A DNA stretch of 64,000 bases, from the NCBI GenBank assembly GCA_963678585.2, contig CAXXGA010000002.1, positions 1,426,001 through 1,490,000 on the forward strand. Direction: 5' to 3'. Under the pieces are notes generated by a model. It did no database searches. It saw only the letters and a list, made by a program, of their open reading frames with translations, and had not been told where the DNA came from. A program made the position numbers and the translations under genes. Positions 1 through 6,194 of the stretch are shown in pieces (the first letter of the stretch is position 1; each line of letters begins with the position of its first letter). The stretch is from Breoghania sp963678585. GTDB taxonomy: Bacteria > Pseudomonadota > Alphaproteobacteria > Rhizobiales > Stappiaceae.

Positions 1-153
1 ATTGGTGCTGGGACGGAACACCTTCTCCGCATGCCCCTGCCACTTGCCGCCGTCTTCAGCCTGGGCGGCGCCGGAAAACGCTCCCAGTGCCGCAGCGGCG
101 ACGCAGGACGATGACATCAGGCGGCTGTAAAGCCCGCCTCGATGGGCCAGCAT
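1..153 (-). CDS. Exported protein, N-terminal part only
   Basis: The reading frame runs off the left edge, so only the first 51 residues are seen. It opens with a charged segment, then a hydrophobic run (SCVAAAALGAFSGA) and an AQA-ED cleavage site near residue 34, a typical Sec signal peptide. The mature part begins EDGGKWQGHAEKVF and cannot be assigned to a family. In-frame ATGs also exist at 240 and at 117. The ATG at 153 gives the best-shaped signal peptide, with AGAGAGG-like purines upstream. Function unknown; probably periplasmic or outer membrane. Confidence 0.6.
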   Translation of the reverse strand, partial: MLAHRGGLYSRLMSSSCVAAAALGAFSGAAQAEDGGKWQGHAEKVFRPSTN

Positions 154-279
154 TCCGGAATGACGACCTCTCTGCCCGTCGCCTCCGCAATAAGAATCAA
201 AAGCCAACGTCGCCGTCGAGTTCCCCGCACGCTCGAGCATGAGCCTGTATCCACCTGCGTATTTATAACAAGGACTATT

Positions 280-432
280 TTAAATACTAATTACGCAACC
301 ACTAACGCCATTGAAGAGTAGGTTTAAGTTACTGTTTTGTTCAACAGGAATGCCGCCCCCTGCGACATCACCGCTCATTTCTGCATCACTAGTTGCATAT
401 ATGCATCCTCCGGTTGAGTTATTAAATTTCAT
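280..432 (-). CDS. Possible 50-residue Asn/Ser/Gly-rich small protein
   Basis: A 50-codon frame starts at an ATG four bases after a run of eight G, which could act as a ribosome binding site, and ends in TAA. An in-frame stop lies four codons upstream of the ATG, so it is not the tail of a longer gene in this frame. The peptide starts MKFNNSTGGCIYATSD and ends NGVSGCVISI; it has two cysteines and no signal peptide or membrane span. Its base composition is far more AT-rich than its neighbours. It may be a small acquired gene or chance in an AT-rich spacer. If it is not real, 154-712 is a 559-base spacer holding only the LexA box. No family recognised. Confidence 0.3.
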   Translation of the reverse strand: MKFNNSTGGCIYATSDAEMSGDVAGGGIPVEQNSNLNLLFNGVSGCVISI

Positions 433-511
433 ACTGCCCCCCCCTTACGCGCCCAAGCTCCCATCCCCCAGGTTTCGCCACCCTTTGCGAAAATCGTCCG
501 ACTTTTGGCTT

Positions 512-526
512 GTTCTCTTTATGTTC
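512..526 (+). promoter_or_regulatory. LexA (SOS) box upstream of uvrA
   Basis: GTTC, seven bases, GTTC: an exact match to the direct-repeat LexA operator known in Alphaproteobacteria (GTTCN7GTTC). It lies about 190 bases before the uvrA start, which fits SOS control of the nucleotide excision repair gene. Function is inferred from the match and the position. Confidence 0.75.
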
Positions 527-712
527 CGTCCATAATATGCAGGAGAACCGTTGAAAGCGCCGCCAAATCTCCCACTTGATGCATCTATGCGCTGAGGCGA
601 TATTCCCGCTCGCCGCCGGGCCGCTCCAAAAGACGGGCGCACAGGCGGGCGACAATACCGAAATACGATACGAATCATGCGGCGCTGCCCCGCCGCACGG
701 AAGGACGTCCCG

Positions 713-3649
713 ATGTCGGACCAGAAAACCGAGCCGAACCGCTCAATCTCGATTCGCGGTGCGCGCGAGCACAATCTCAAGAATGTCGATCTCGACATTC
801 CGCGCGACAAGCTCGTGGTGATGACCGGCCTCTCCGGATCCGGCAAATCCTCTCTCGCCTTCGACACCATCTACGCCGAAGGCCAGCGCCGTTACGTGGA
901 AAGCCTTTCCGCCTACGCCCGCCAGTTCCTGGAGATGATGCAGAAGCCCGACGTCGATCAGATCGACGGGCTCTCTCCGGCGATTTCGATCGAACAGAAG
1001 ACCACCTCGCGCAATCCTCGCTCCACGGTCGGCACCGTCACCGAGATCTACGACTACATGCGCCTTCTGTTTGCGCGCGTCGGCGTTCCCTATTCCCCCG
1101 CAACCGGCCTGCCCATCGAGAGCCAGACGGTCAGCCAGATGGTCGACCGCGTGCTGGAGCTTGAGGAAGGCTCGAGGCTCTACCTCCTCGCCCCCATGGT
1201 GCGCGGACGCAAGGGCGAGTACCGCAAGGAACTCGCGGAGCTGATGAAGAAGGGCTTCCAGCGGGTGAAGATCGACGGCGCGTTCCACGAGATCGCCGAA
1301 GCGCCCGCGCTCGACAAGAAGCTGAAGCACGATATCGACGTGGTCGTGGACCGCCTCGTGGTGCGGCCCGACATAGCTAACCGGCTGGCCGACAGTTTCG
1401 AGACGGCCCTTCAGCTCGCCGACGGCATCGCCATCATCGAATTTGCGGATCGCCCGAAGGAGCCCACCGACGGCTCCGCCGTTCTCCAGAACAAGAACGA
1501 GACCCACGAGCGCATTGTCTTTTCAGAGAAGTTCGCCTGCCCTGTCTCCGGTTTTACCATCCCCGAAATCGAGCCGCGCCTGTTCTCGTTCAACAATCCT
1601 TTCGGTGCCTGCCCGAGCTGCGACGGCCTCGGCACGATGCTCGCTTTCGAAGGCGCGCTCGTCGTGCCCGATGGATCGCTGACGCTGCGCGGCGGCGCAA
1701 TCGTCCCCTGGGCGCGCACCGGCGCCTCCTCTCCTTATTATGCCCAGACGCTGGAAGCGGTCTGCCGCCACTTCGATGCTTCGATGAACGACGCCTGGGA
1801 CGATCTTCCGCAAGGCGTGCGCGACGTCATTCTTTATGGCTCGGGCGATGAGGAGATCACCTTCACCTATGACGACGGCACGCGCAGCTATTCCACGACC
1901 AAGCCGTTTGAGGGCGTGGTGCGCAATATCGAGCGTCGCTGGCGGGAGACGGAATCGAACTGGGTGCGGGAGGAACTGTCGCGCTACCAGTCCGACACGC
2001 CCTGTGAAGCCTGCAACGGTTACCGGCTGAAGCCCGAAGCTCTCGCGGTGAAAATTGCCGGGTGTCATATCGGCGAGGTGACCGCCCTTTCCATCCGCAA
2101 GGCGGCGGAATGGTTCGAGGCTCTGCCCGCCCAGCTCAACACCAAGCAGAGCGAAATTGCGCCGCGAATCCTGAAAGAGATTCGCGAACGCCTGAAGTTT
2201 CTGAACGATGTCGGGCTGGAATACCTGACGCTTTCGCGCAATTCCGGCACGCTGTCGGGCGGCGAAAGCCAGCGAATCCGCCTTGCATCCCAGATCGGCT
2301 CCGGCCTGACAGGCGTCCTCTACGTGCTGGACGAACCCTCCATCGGCCTGCACCAGCGAGACAACGCCCGCCTTCTGGAGACGCTGAAGCACCTGCGCGA
2401 TCTCGGCAACACGGTGATCGTCGTCGAACATGACGAGGACGCGGTGTTGACCGCCGACCACGTCATCGACGTCGGCCCGGGCGCGGGCGTCCATGGCGGC
2501 GAGATCATCGCCGTCGGCACGCCCGCCGACATCATGGCCTGCCCGAAATCGCTCACCGGCCGCTATCTTTCCGGCGATCTGGAAGTCCCGGTCCCGACCG
2601 AGCGGCGGAAGATTTCCAAGACCCGACGCCTGAAGGTCACAGGCGCGAGCGGCAACAACCTGAAAAACGTGACGGCGGAAATCCCGCTCGGTACTTTCAC
2701 CTGCATCACGGGCGTTTCCGGCGGCGGCAAGTCCACGCTGCTGATCGACACCATCTACAAGGCGGTGGCACGGCGGCTGAACGGCGCACGGGACAACCCC
2801 GCCCCGCATGACCGCCTGGAAGGGCTGGAATTTCTCGACAAGGTCATCGATATCGACCAGTCGCCGATCGGGCGCACGCCGCGGTCCAACCCGGCCACCT
2901 ATACCGGAGCGTTTACGCCGATCCGCGAATGGTTTGCGGGGCTGCCGGAGGCCAAGGCGCGCGGCTATGCGCCGGGACGCTTTTCCTTCAACGTGAAGGG
3001 CGGGCGCTGCGAAGCCTGTCAGGGCGACGGCGTCATCAAGATCGAGATGCACTTCCTGCCCGATGTCTACGTCACTTGCGACGTCTGCAAGGGCAAGCGC
3101 TACAATCGCGAAACGCTTGAGGTGCAGTTCAAGGGCAAGTCCATCGCCGATGTTCTCGACATGACGGTCGAGGAAGGCGCGGAGTTCTTCTCAGCCGTGC
3201 CGTCCATCCGCGACAAGCTCGTCACCCTGCGCGAGGTCGGTCTCGATTATATCAAGGTCGGCCAGCAGGCCACGACTCTGTCCGGCGGCGAGGCACAGCG
3301 TGTGAAACTCGCAAAGGAATTGTCGAAGCGCGCCACCGGCCGCACGCTTTATATCCTAGATGAACCGACGACCGGACTACATTTCCACGACGTGGCGAAG
3401 CTTCTCGAAGTGCTCCACTCGCTTGTTGAGCAAGGGAATACCGTCGTGGTGATCGAACACAACCTCGAAGTGATCAAGACGGCCGACTGGGTTTTGGACC
3501 TGGGACCCGAAGGTGGCGACGGTGGGGGCGAAATTGTCGCAAGCGGTCGCCCGGAAGATCTTGTGAGCGTGAAAAAAAGCTACACCGGACAATTCCTGAA
3601 AGAGCTTTTGACCAGGCGTCCGAAACGAAAAAACGAAGCAGCCGAATGA
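713..3649 (+). CDS. uvrA: UvrABC excision nuclease subunit A
   Basis: This is the damage-recognition ATPase of nucleotide excision repair, a dimer that loads UvrB at DNA lesions. It is 978 residues long, the usual length. It has two ABC ATPase modules: Walker A GLSGSGKSS near residue 39 and GVSGGGKST near 668, with signature motifs LSGGESQ (about 513) and LSGGEAQ (about 856). CxxC zinc motifs are present, including CPSC, CEAC and the CEAC...CDVC pair near 766. The ATG at 713 was chosen over one at 677 because GGAAGGA lies just upstream and the protein then begins with the normal UvrA N-terminus. A LexA box lies at 512-526. No U-rich terminator hairpin is evident after the stop. Confidence 0.98.
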   Translation: MSDQKTEPNRSISIRGAREHNLKNVDLDIPRDKLVVMTGLSGSGKSSLAFDTIYAEGQRRYVESLSAYARQFLEMMQKPDVDQIDGLSPAISIEQKTTSRNPRSTVGTVTEIYDYMRLLFARVGVPYSPATGLPIESQTVSQMVDRVLELEEGSRLYLLAPMVRGRKGEYRKELAELMKKGFQRVKIDGAFHEIAEAPALDKKLKHDIDVVVDRLVVRPDIANRLADSFETALQLADGIAIIEFADRPKEPTDGSAVLQNKNETHERIVFSEKFACPVSGFTIPEIEPRLFSFNNPFGACPSCDGLGTMLAFEGALVVPDGSLTLRGGAIVPWARTGASSPYYAQTLEAVCRHFDASMNDAWDDLPQGVRDVILYGSGDEEITFTYDDGTRSYSTTKPFEGVVRNIERRWRETESNWVREELSRYQSDTPCEACNGYRLKPEALAVKIAGCHIGEVTALSIRKAAEWFEALPAQLNTKQSEIAPRILKEIRERLKFLNDVGLEYLTLSRNSGTLSGGESQRIRLASQIGSGLTGVLYVLDEPSIGLHQRDNARLLETLKHLRDLGNTVIVVEHDEDAVLTADHVIDVGPGAGVHGGEIIAVGTPADIMACPKSLTGRYLSGDLEVPVPTERRKISKTRRLKVTGASGNNLKNVTAEIPLGTFTCITGVSGGGKSTLLIDTIYKAVARRLNGARDNPAPHDRLEGLEFLDKVIDIDQSPIGRTPRSNPATYTGAFTPIREWFAGLPEAKARGYAPGRFSFNVKGGRCEACQGDGVIKIEMHFLPDVYVTCDVCKGKRYNRETLEVQFKGKSIADVLDMTVEEGAEFFSAVPSIRDKLVTLREVGLDYIKVGQQATTLSGGEAQRVKLAKELSKRATGRTLYILDEPTTGLHFHDVAKLLEVLHSLVEQGNTVVVIEHNLEVIKTADWVLDLGPEGGDGGGEIVASGRPEDLVSVKKSYTGQFLKELLTRRPKRKNEAAE

Positions 3650-3701
3650 CACTGCGGCGCACCCGCGCCAGAACACCCCTGAAACCTGCGATTTCTTATC
3701 G

Positions 3702-3733
3702 TTTGCAGCAATAAAATTATTGCAGTGCAGCAT
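3702..3733. promoter_or_regulatory. TGC-rich inverted and direct repeats, possible operator
   Basis: The spacer 3650-3996 between uvrA and the first DUF1127 gene holds two copies of TGCAGCA (3704-3710 and 3726-3732), 22 bases or two helical turns apart. Between them is an inverted repeat GCAATAA-AA-TTATTGC (3708-3723). Read on the other strand, the TGCTGCACTGCAATA part resembles TGC-rich sites bound by PhaR-type regulators of polyhydroxybutyrate metabolism. That link is only a resemblance. The rest of the spacer shows no gene and no promoter I would defend. Confidence 0.3.
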
Positions 3734-3996
3734 TTTTCGTGTCTGTATATTTCCGTCATTTCCTGCCCAAAAAGGCGGCAAGTGTACGTGATGCCCCGGA
3801 GGCACAAAACAGCGCAGGAGTGGCGGAAATACGCCTATTCCCTGCGTCAATTTGTTGCTTTGCACAAAACGCAGACCTGCTATGCGACCACCCCACTCGC
3901 GACGCAACGGCGATTAGCTTAGTTAGGGAACAACGACGACGCGCTGCACCGCAACAATGCGGCAGACGGATCGGTCCAAAGCTTGGGGTACTAAAA

Positions 3997-4146
3997 ATGC
4001 TCGACACGCTTTCGCATCGCTTCCGCAGCTGGCGGAAATATCGCGAGACCTACGACGAACTGTCGAAGCTGTCCAATCGCGAACTTCACGATCTGGGTAT
4101 CGGTCGTACCGATATCGAGTTCGTCGCACGCAAGGCTTCCCGTTAG
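3997..4146 (+). CDS. DUF1127 (YjiS-like) small protein, CcaF1-like
   Basis: A 49-residue basic protein that is almost entirely one DUF1127 domain: conserved SWRKYRETYDELSKLS, then the hallmark ELHDLGIGRTDIE and a C-terminal FVARKASR. In Rhodobacter sphaeroides the DUF1127 protein CcaF1 is an RNA-binding protein encoded directly upstream of the CcsR small RNAs and involved in their maturation. Here too the gene ends only 24 bases before a train of RNA hairpins with the same loop motif, so co-transcription and a role in sRNA processing are a reasonable inference. The start has GGGG about nine bases upstream. A paralogue lies at 5867-6016. Confidence 0.85.
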   Translation: MLDTLSHRFRSWRKYRETYDELSKLSNRELHDLGIGRTDIEFVARKASR

Positions 4147-4170
4147 GCCAGGCGCGCACTCAAGAGTTTT

Positions 4171-4293
4171 GCGTTCATGAGGCTACCTCCTCCCAGGCCG
4201 AGTGAACGTCCTGCAGAGACCACCTCCTCCCAGGTCTCCGCAGACCAAAAGGCGCCCGCCGGTACCTCCTCCCACCGGCGGGCGGCTTTTCCC
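4171..4293 (+). ncRNA. CcsR/cuckoo-like sRNA, unit 1
   Basis: Hairpin 1 (4171-4209): outer stem GCGTTCAT/GTGAACGT, inner GGC/GCC. Hairpin 2 (4211-4243): CTGC/GCAG outer and GAGACC/GGTCTC inner, quite different in sequence from the other units but still paired. Hairpin 3 (4253-4284): ten perfect pairs CGCCCGCCGG/CCGGCGGGCG, followed by CTTTTCCC, a weak terminator. All three loops are ACCTCCTCCC. It is the most divergent member of the array and the closest to the DUF1127 gene, so it may be the oldest copy. Family assignment rests on the loop motif, hairpin layout and the neighbouring gene. Confidence 0.8.
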
Positions 4294-4367
4294 AGGCGCA
4301 AGGCGTGCGGCACACGATCTGAAGATCGCCGCGCTACCGCGACAGGGATGATGACGAATTAGGGTTT

Positions 4368-4487
4368 GCGTCCACGAGGCTACCTCCTCCCAGGCCGAAT
4401 GGACGTTCCGATGGGGCTACCTCCTCCCAGGCCCCTCAGGAAAAAGCGCCCGCTGGTACCTCCTCCCACCAGCGGGCGCATTTTTCC
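4368..4487 (+). ncRNA. CcsR/cuckoo-like sRNA, unit 2
   Basis: Hairpin 1 (4368-4406) has outer stem GCGTCCA/TGGACGT. Hairpin 2 (4413-4435) pairs GGGGCT with AGGCCCC. Hairpin 3 (4446-4479) has eleven perfect pairs GCGCCCGCTGG/CCAGCGGGCGC, then ATTTTTCC. All loops are ACCTCCTCCC. The 74 bases between units 1 and 2 (4294-4367) contain a short GATCTGAAGATC palindrome and no recognised promoter. Confidence 0.8.
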
Positions 4488-4496
4488 AAACAGTTT

Positions 4497-4616
4497 GCGT
4501 CCATGCGGCTACCTCCTCCCAGGCCAAATGGACGTTCCGATGGGGCTACCTCCTCCCAGGCCCCTCAGGAAAAAGCGCCCGCTGGTACCTCCTCCCACCG
4601 GCGGGCGCATTTTTCC
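4497..4616 (+). ncRNA. CcsR/cuckoo-like sRNA, unit 3
   Basis: Nearly identical to unit 2. Hairpin 1 is 4497-4535 (GCGTCCAT/ATGGACGT), hairpin 2 is 4542-4564, and hairpin 3 is 4575-4608 with one U-G wobble in place of a U-A pair, then ATTTTTCC. All loops are ACCTCCTCCC. Unit 3 starts ten bases after the U tract of unit 2, so there is no room for a separate promoter outside the preceding unit. It must be read from an upstream start or from a promoter inside the repeat. Confidence 0.8.
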
Positions 4617-4625
4617 AAACAGTTT

Positions 4626-4745
4626 GCGTCCATGCGGCTACCTCCTCCCAGGCCAATTGGACGTTCCGATGGGGCTACCTCCTCCCAGGCCCCTCAGGAA
4701 AAAGCGCCCGCTGGTACCTCCTCCCACCGGCGGGCGCATTTTTCC
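4626..4745 (+). ncRNA. CcsR/cuckoo-like sRNA, unit 4
   Basis: Hairpin 1 is 4626-4664 (GTCCA/TGGAC core), hairpin 2 is 4671-4693 and hairpin 3 is 4704-4737, followed by ATTTTTCC. All loops are ACCTCCTCCC. It differs from unit 3 by only a few bases, which points to recent duplication or gene conversion. Confidence 0.8.
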
Positions 4746-4754
4746 AAACAGTTT

Positions 4755-4875
4755 GCGTCCGTGCGGCTACCTCCTCCCAGGCCAACCGGACGTTCCGACA
4801 GGGCTATCTCCTCCCAGGCCCTCAGGAAAAAGAACGCTCGCCGGCACCTCCTCCCGCCGCCGAGCGTTTTTTTTC
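4755..4875 (+). ncRNA. CcsR/cuckoo-like sRNA, unit 5, with strong terminator
   Basis: Hairpin 1 (4755-4793) pairs GTCCG with CGGAC, a compensated change. Hairpin 2 (4801-4821) carries the only altered loop of the array, ATCTCCTCCC. Hairpin 3 (4833-4868) has a different stem (AACGCTCG/CGAGCGTT, one mismatch inside) and is followed by eight T. The U tracts after units 1 to 4 are only four or five bases, so unit 5 looks like the true end of a read-through transcript. Confidence 0.8.
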
Positions 4876-5486
4876 GCCTCCTTTCCTTCAATTCGCCCGA
4901 CGAAATCATGCCTGACGTGCAATCTGCATATCGGCGGAAGGGGAGATGTGCGCGCCATCGGCACATCCACGGCAGATGGCGAGATTCGTCACCGCCCCGA
5001 AGACAAACGCCTACGGCAACGGCAAAAGCGACCGATCCGACGTGGGAGCGTGAATCGGCTGGAGGACGTGGCTGGCATTCCTGAAAGAGCGATTTTCACT
5101 ACGAATAATCGAAGCGCACCACACGACGCGTCGTACCGTTCGACCAGAATCCGCGTGTGGCCGAAGCCGGACGAGCAAGCCGCCCGATCGTCTTGCCCGT
5201 AATAGAGACGAACGCATCCGTTCCGCAGAGCAGATCGAACGGGTTTCACCCGCCCGGCGTTGCGTACGCGGCCCCTTGCACGGCGCCAAAGCCCTGCAAC
5301 TTGGGGATAACAGCCGCGCCCCGCCAGAATCAGCCTGGTGAGCCCGGCGAAAGCGACGCGTTTAACTGCGCTTCCTGTCAGGAAGGTGCACAGAAATCAG
5401 CCTGCCGTTACGGCAGGCCCGGCAAAGCGAACATTTTTCTTCGGGCTACGGTTAAAATTTTCTGCACTAACAAAGAGTTAACTGGC
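4876..5486. other. Spacer between sRNA units 5 and 6, no gene seen
   Basis: No convincing reading frame. Two compact inverted repeats lie near its right end: CTTCCTG-T-CAGGAAG (5371-5385) and GCCTGCCG-TTA-CGGCAGGC (5400-5418). CTAA-N7-TTAAC at 5467-5482 differs by one base from a CtrA box. These may belong to the control region of sRNA unit 6 but none is proven. Confidence 0.35.
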
Positions 5487-5513
5487 ATGAAATTCGCTTG
5501 TAATTTCCAGTGA
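5487..5513 (+). CDS. Possible 8-codon leader ORF before sRNA unit 6
   Basis: ATG followed by seven codons and TGA would encode MKFACNFQ. AAAGAG lies about ten bases upstream of the ATG. The stop codon TGA at 5511-5513 is also the first three bases of the first hairpin of unit 6, so a ribosome here would touch the hairpin. It takes the place that the DUF1127 gene has in the other two clusters. It may be chance. Confidence 0.2.
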   Translation: MKFACNFQ

Positions 5514-5622
5514 GGCCCATTCCTTCCGGGCCTCAGTTTCATTCCGACAGAGCCTTTTCCTCCCAAGCTCGTCGGTAAATTGACGCCCGCTGGCATTTCC
5601 TCCCGCCAGCGGGCGTTTTTTA
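5511..5622 (+). ncRNA. Divergent cuckoo-like sRNA, unit 6 (UUCCUCCC loops)
   Basis: Three hairpins in the same order as the array units. Hairpin 1 (5511-5535): TGAGGCCC/GGGCCTCA with loop ATTCCTTCC. Hairpin 2 (5544-5575): CCGAC/GTCGG, GAG/CTC and CTT/AAG with loop TTCCTCCC. Hairpin 3 (5583-5616): twelve perfect pairs ACGCCCGCTGGC/GCCAGCGGGCGT, loop ATTTCCTCCC, then six T, a good terminator. The loops have moved from ACCTCCTCCC to U-rich TTTCCTCCC or TTCCTTCC, so they would prefer GGGAGGAA-type sites. No DUF1127 gene lies directly upstream. Confidence 0.7.
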
Positions 5623-5654
5623 TTGTCAGTAATCCGGACCTTCCGCAGAGGCAG

Positions 5655-5679
5655 CTTGTGAAAGCATCATGCCCACATA
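5655..5679 (+). promoter_or_regulatory. RpoH-like promoter candidate for second DUF1127 gene
   Basis: CTTGTG at 5655-5660 and CCACAT at 5673-5678, twelve bases apart, resemble the CTTGAA / CCATNT elements of heat-shock sigma promoters in Alphaproteobacteria, with two mismatches in the first element. It lies about 190 bases before the DUF1127 start. The homologous Rhodobacter locus is stress-induced through RpoH sigma factors, which is why the match is worth noting. Confidence 0.2.
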
Positions 5680-5866
5680 CCGGGCATTACGCCCAATGAC
5701 GGTGCGATATTATCGCTCATACGTCAGCGCAAGGCAGCTATGCAGGCAAATGACTGCCTGTTTCAGTGCCATTCGCCTAGATAATCACCATAAGAGATAA
5801 CCGAGGCCCCGACGCTGACACATCCGAAGCGGGCTGCCTAGGTCAGAGCCCCCGATGGAGATGACT

Positions 5867-6016
5867 ATGTTCAACACGTTCACGCGCAAGTATCGCTCTT
5901 GGAAAAACTATCACCGCACAGTAGCGGAGCTGTCCCGCCTGTCCGACCATGAGCTGCATGACCTCGGCATCGGCCGTGGCGACATCGAATATGTCGCCCG
6001 TCGTTCGGTCCACTAA
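5867..6016 (+). CDS. DUF1127 (YjiS-like) small protein, second copy
   Basis: 49 residues, clearly a paralogue of the protein at 3997-4146. It shares RSWKNY, ELSRLSDHELHDLGIGR, DIEYVARR and the basic character. An in-frame ATG at 5861 exists, but GGAG (5857-5860) sits six bases before the ATG at 5867, so that start is preferred. Again the gene is followed at once by three hairpins with pyrimidine loops (6028-6136), repeating the DUF1127-sRNA arrangement. By analogy with CcaF1 it is expected to bind RNA; this is inference. Confidence 0.85.
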   Translation: MFNTFTRKYRSWKNYHRTVAELSRLSDHELHDLGIGRGDIEYVARRSVH

Positions 6017-6027
6017 GTTACGGTTTT

Positions 6028-6136
6028 CACCTCGAAATTTCTCCTCCCACTTTCGAGGTGGCCGGCGGGGTTCTGGTTCCCTCTTTCCCCCGCCCGAGCA
6101 TACGCCCACCGGTTCCCTCCCCCGGTGGGCGTTTTC
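6028..6136 (+). ncRNA. Divergent cuckoo-like sRNA, unit 7, downstream of second DUF1127 gene
   Basis: Hairpin A (6028-6060): CACCTCGAA/TTCGAGGTG with a loop containing CTCCTCCC. Hairpin B (6064-6094): GGCGGGG/CCCCGCC with a 17-base loop containing TTCCCTCTTTC. Hairpin C (6103-6131): CGCCCACCGG/CCGGTGGGCG with loop TTCCCTCCC, followed by TTTT, acting as terminator. Only hairpin A keeps the full anti-SD motif. The RNA starts 11 bases after the stop codon, so it may be the 3' UTR of the DUF1127 mRNA released by processing. Confidence 0.7.
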
Positions 6137-6194
6137 GTATCTGACGTAGGGTTTTCGATGCTCGCCCCACAGTGTATGGCTTGAGCAGCCCGGC

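Larger units (their letters stand above)
4171..4875 (+). repeat. Tandem array of five anti-Shine-Dalgarno RNA units
   Basis: Five related units follow the first DUF1127 gene. Units 2 to 5 begin at 4368, 4497, 4626 and 4755, an exact 129-base period; unit 1 begins at 4171. Each unit folds into three hairpins, and all 15 loops carry CTCCTCCC, 14 of them as ACCTCCTCCC. Stems vary while pairing is kept (GTTCA/TGAAC, GTCCA/TGGAC, GTCCG/CGGAC in hairpin 1; CTGG/CCAG, CTGG/CCGG, CCGG/CCGG in hairpin 3), which is covariation evidence for functional RNA. Because 129 is a multiple of three, long reading frames rich in PPPRP stay open across the array; they are artefacts. Confidence 0.9.

Noticed and set aside
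1523..3052. 509-codon frame on the strand opposite uvrA
   Set aside because: Shadow of a high-GC gene; no ribosome site or recognisable protein. The same holds for long frames opposite secD and serS.
3927..3931. GGAAC as half of an EcfG general-stress promoter before the first DUF1127 gene
   Set aside because: No CGTT element 16-17 bases downstream. A similar GGAAC at about 35545 fails for the same reason.
4171..4875. Possible CRISPR array
   Set aside because: Units are contiguous, 129 bases long and contain no unique spacers; no cas genes are near.
4366..5202. Long open frames with repeated PPPRP/TSSQ peptides across the RNA array
   Set aside because: The repeat is 129 bases, a multiple of three, so open frames persist by chance of the period. 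Stem covariation and loop constancy fit RNA, not protein.
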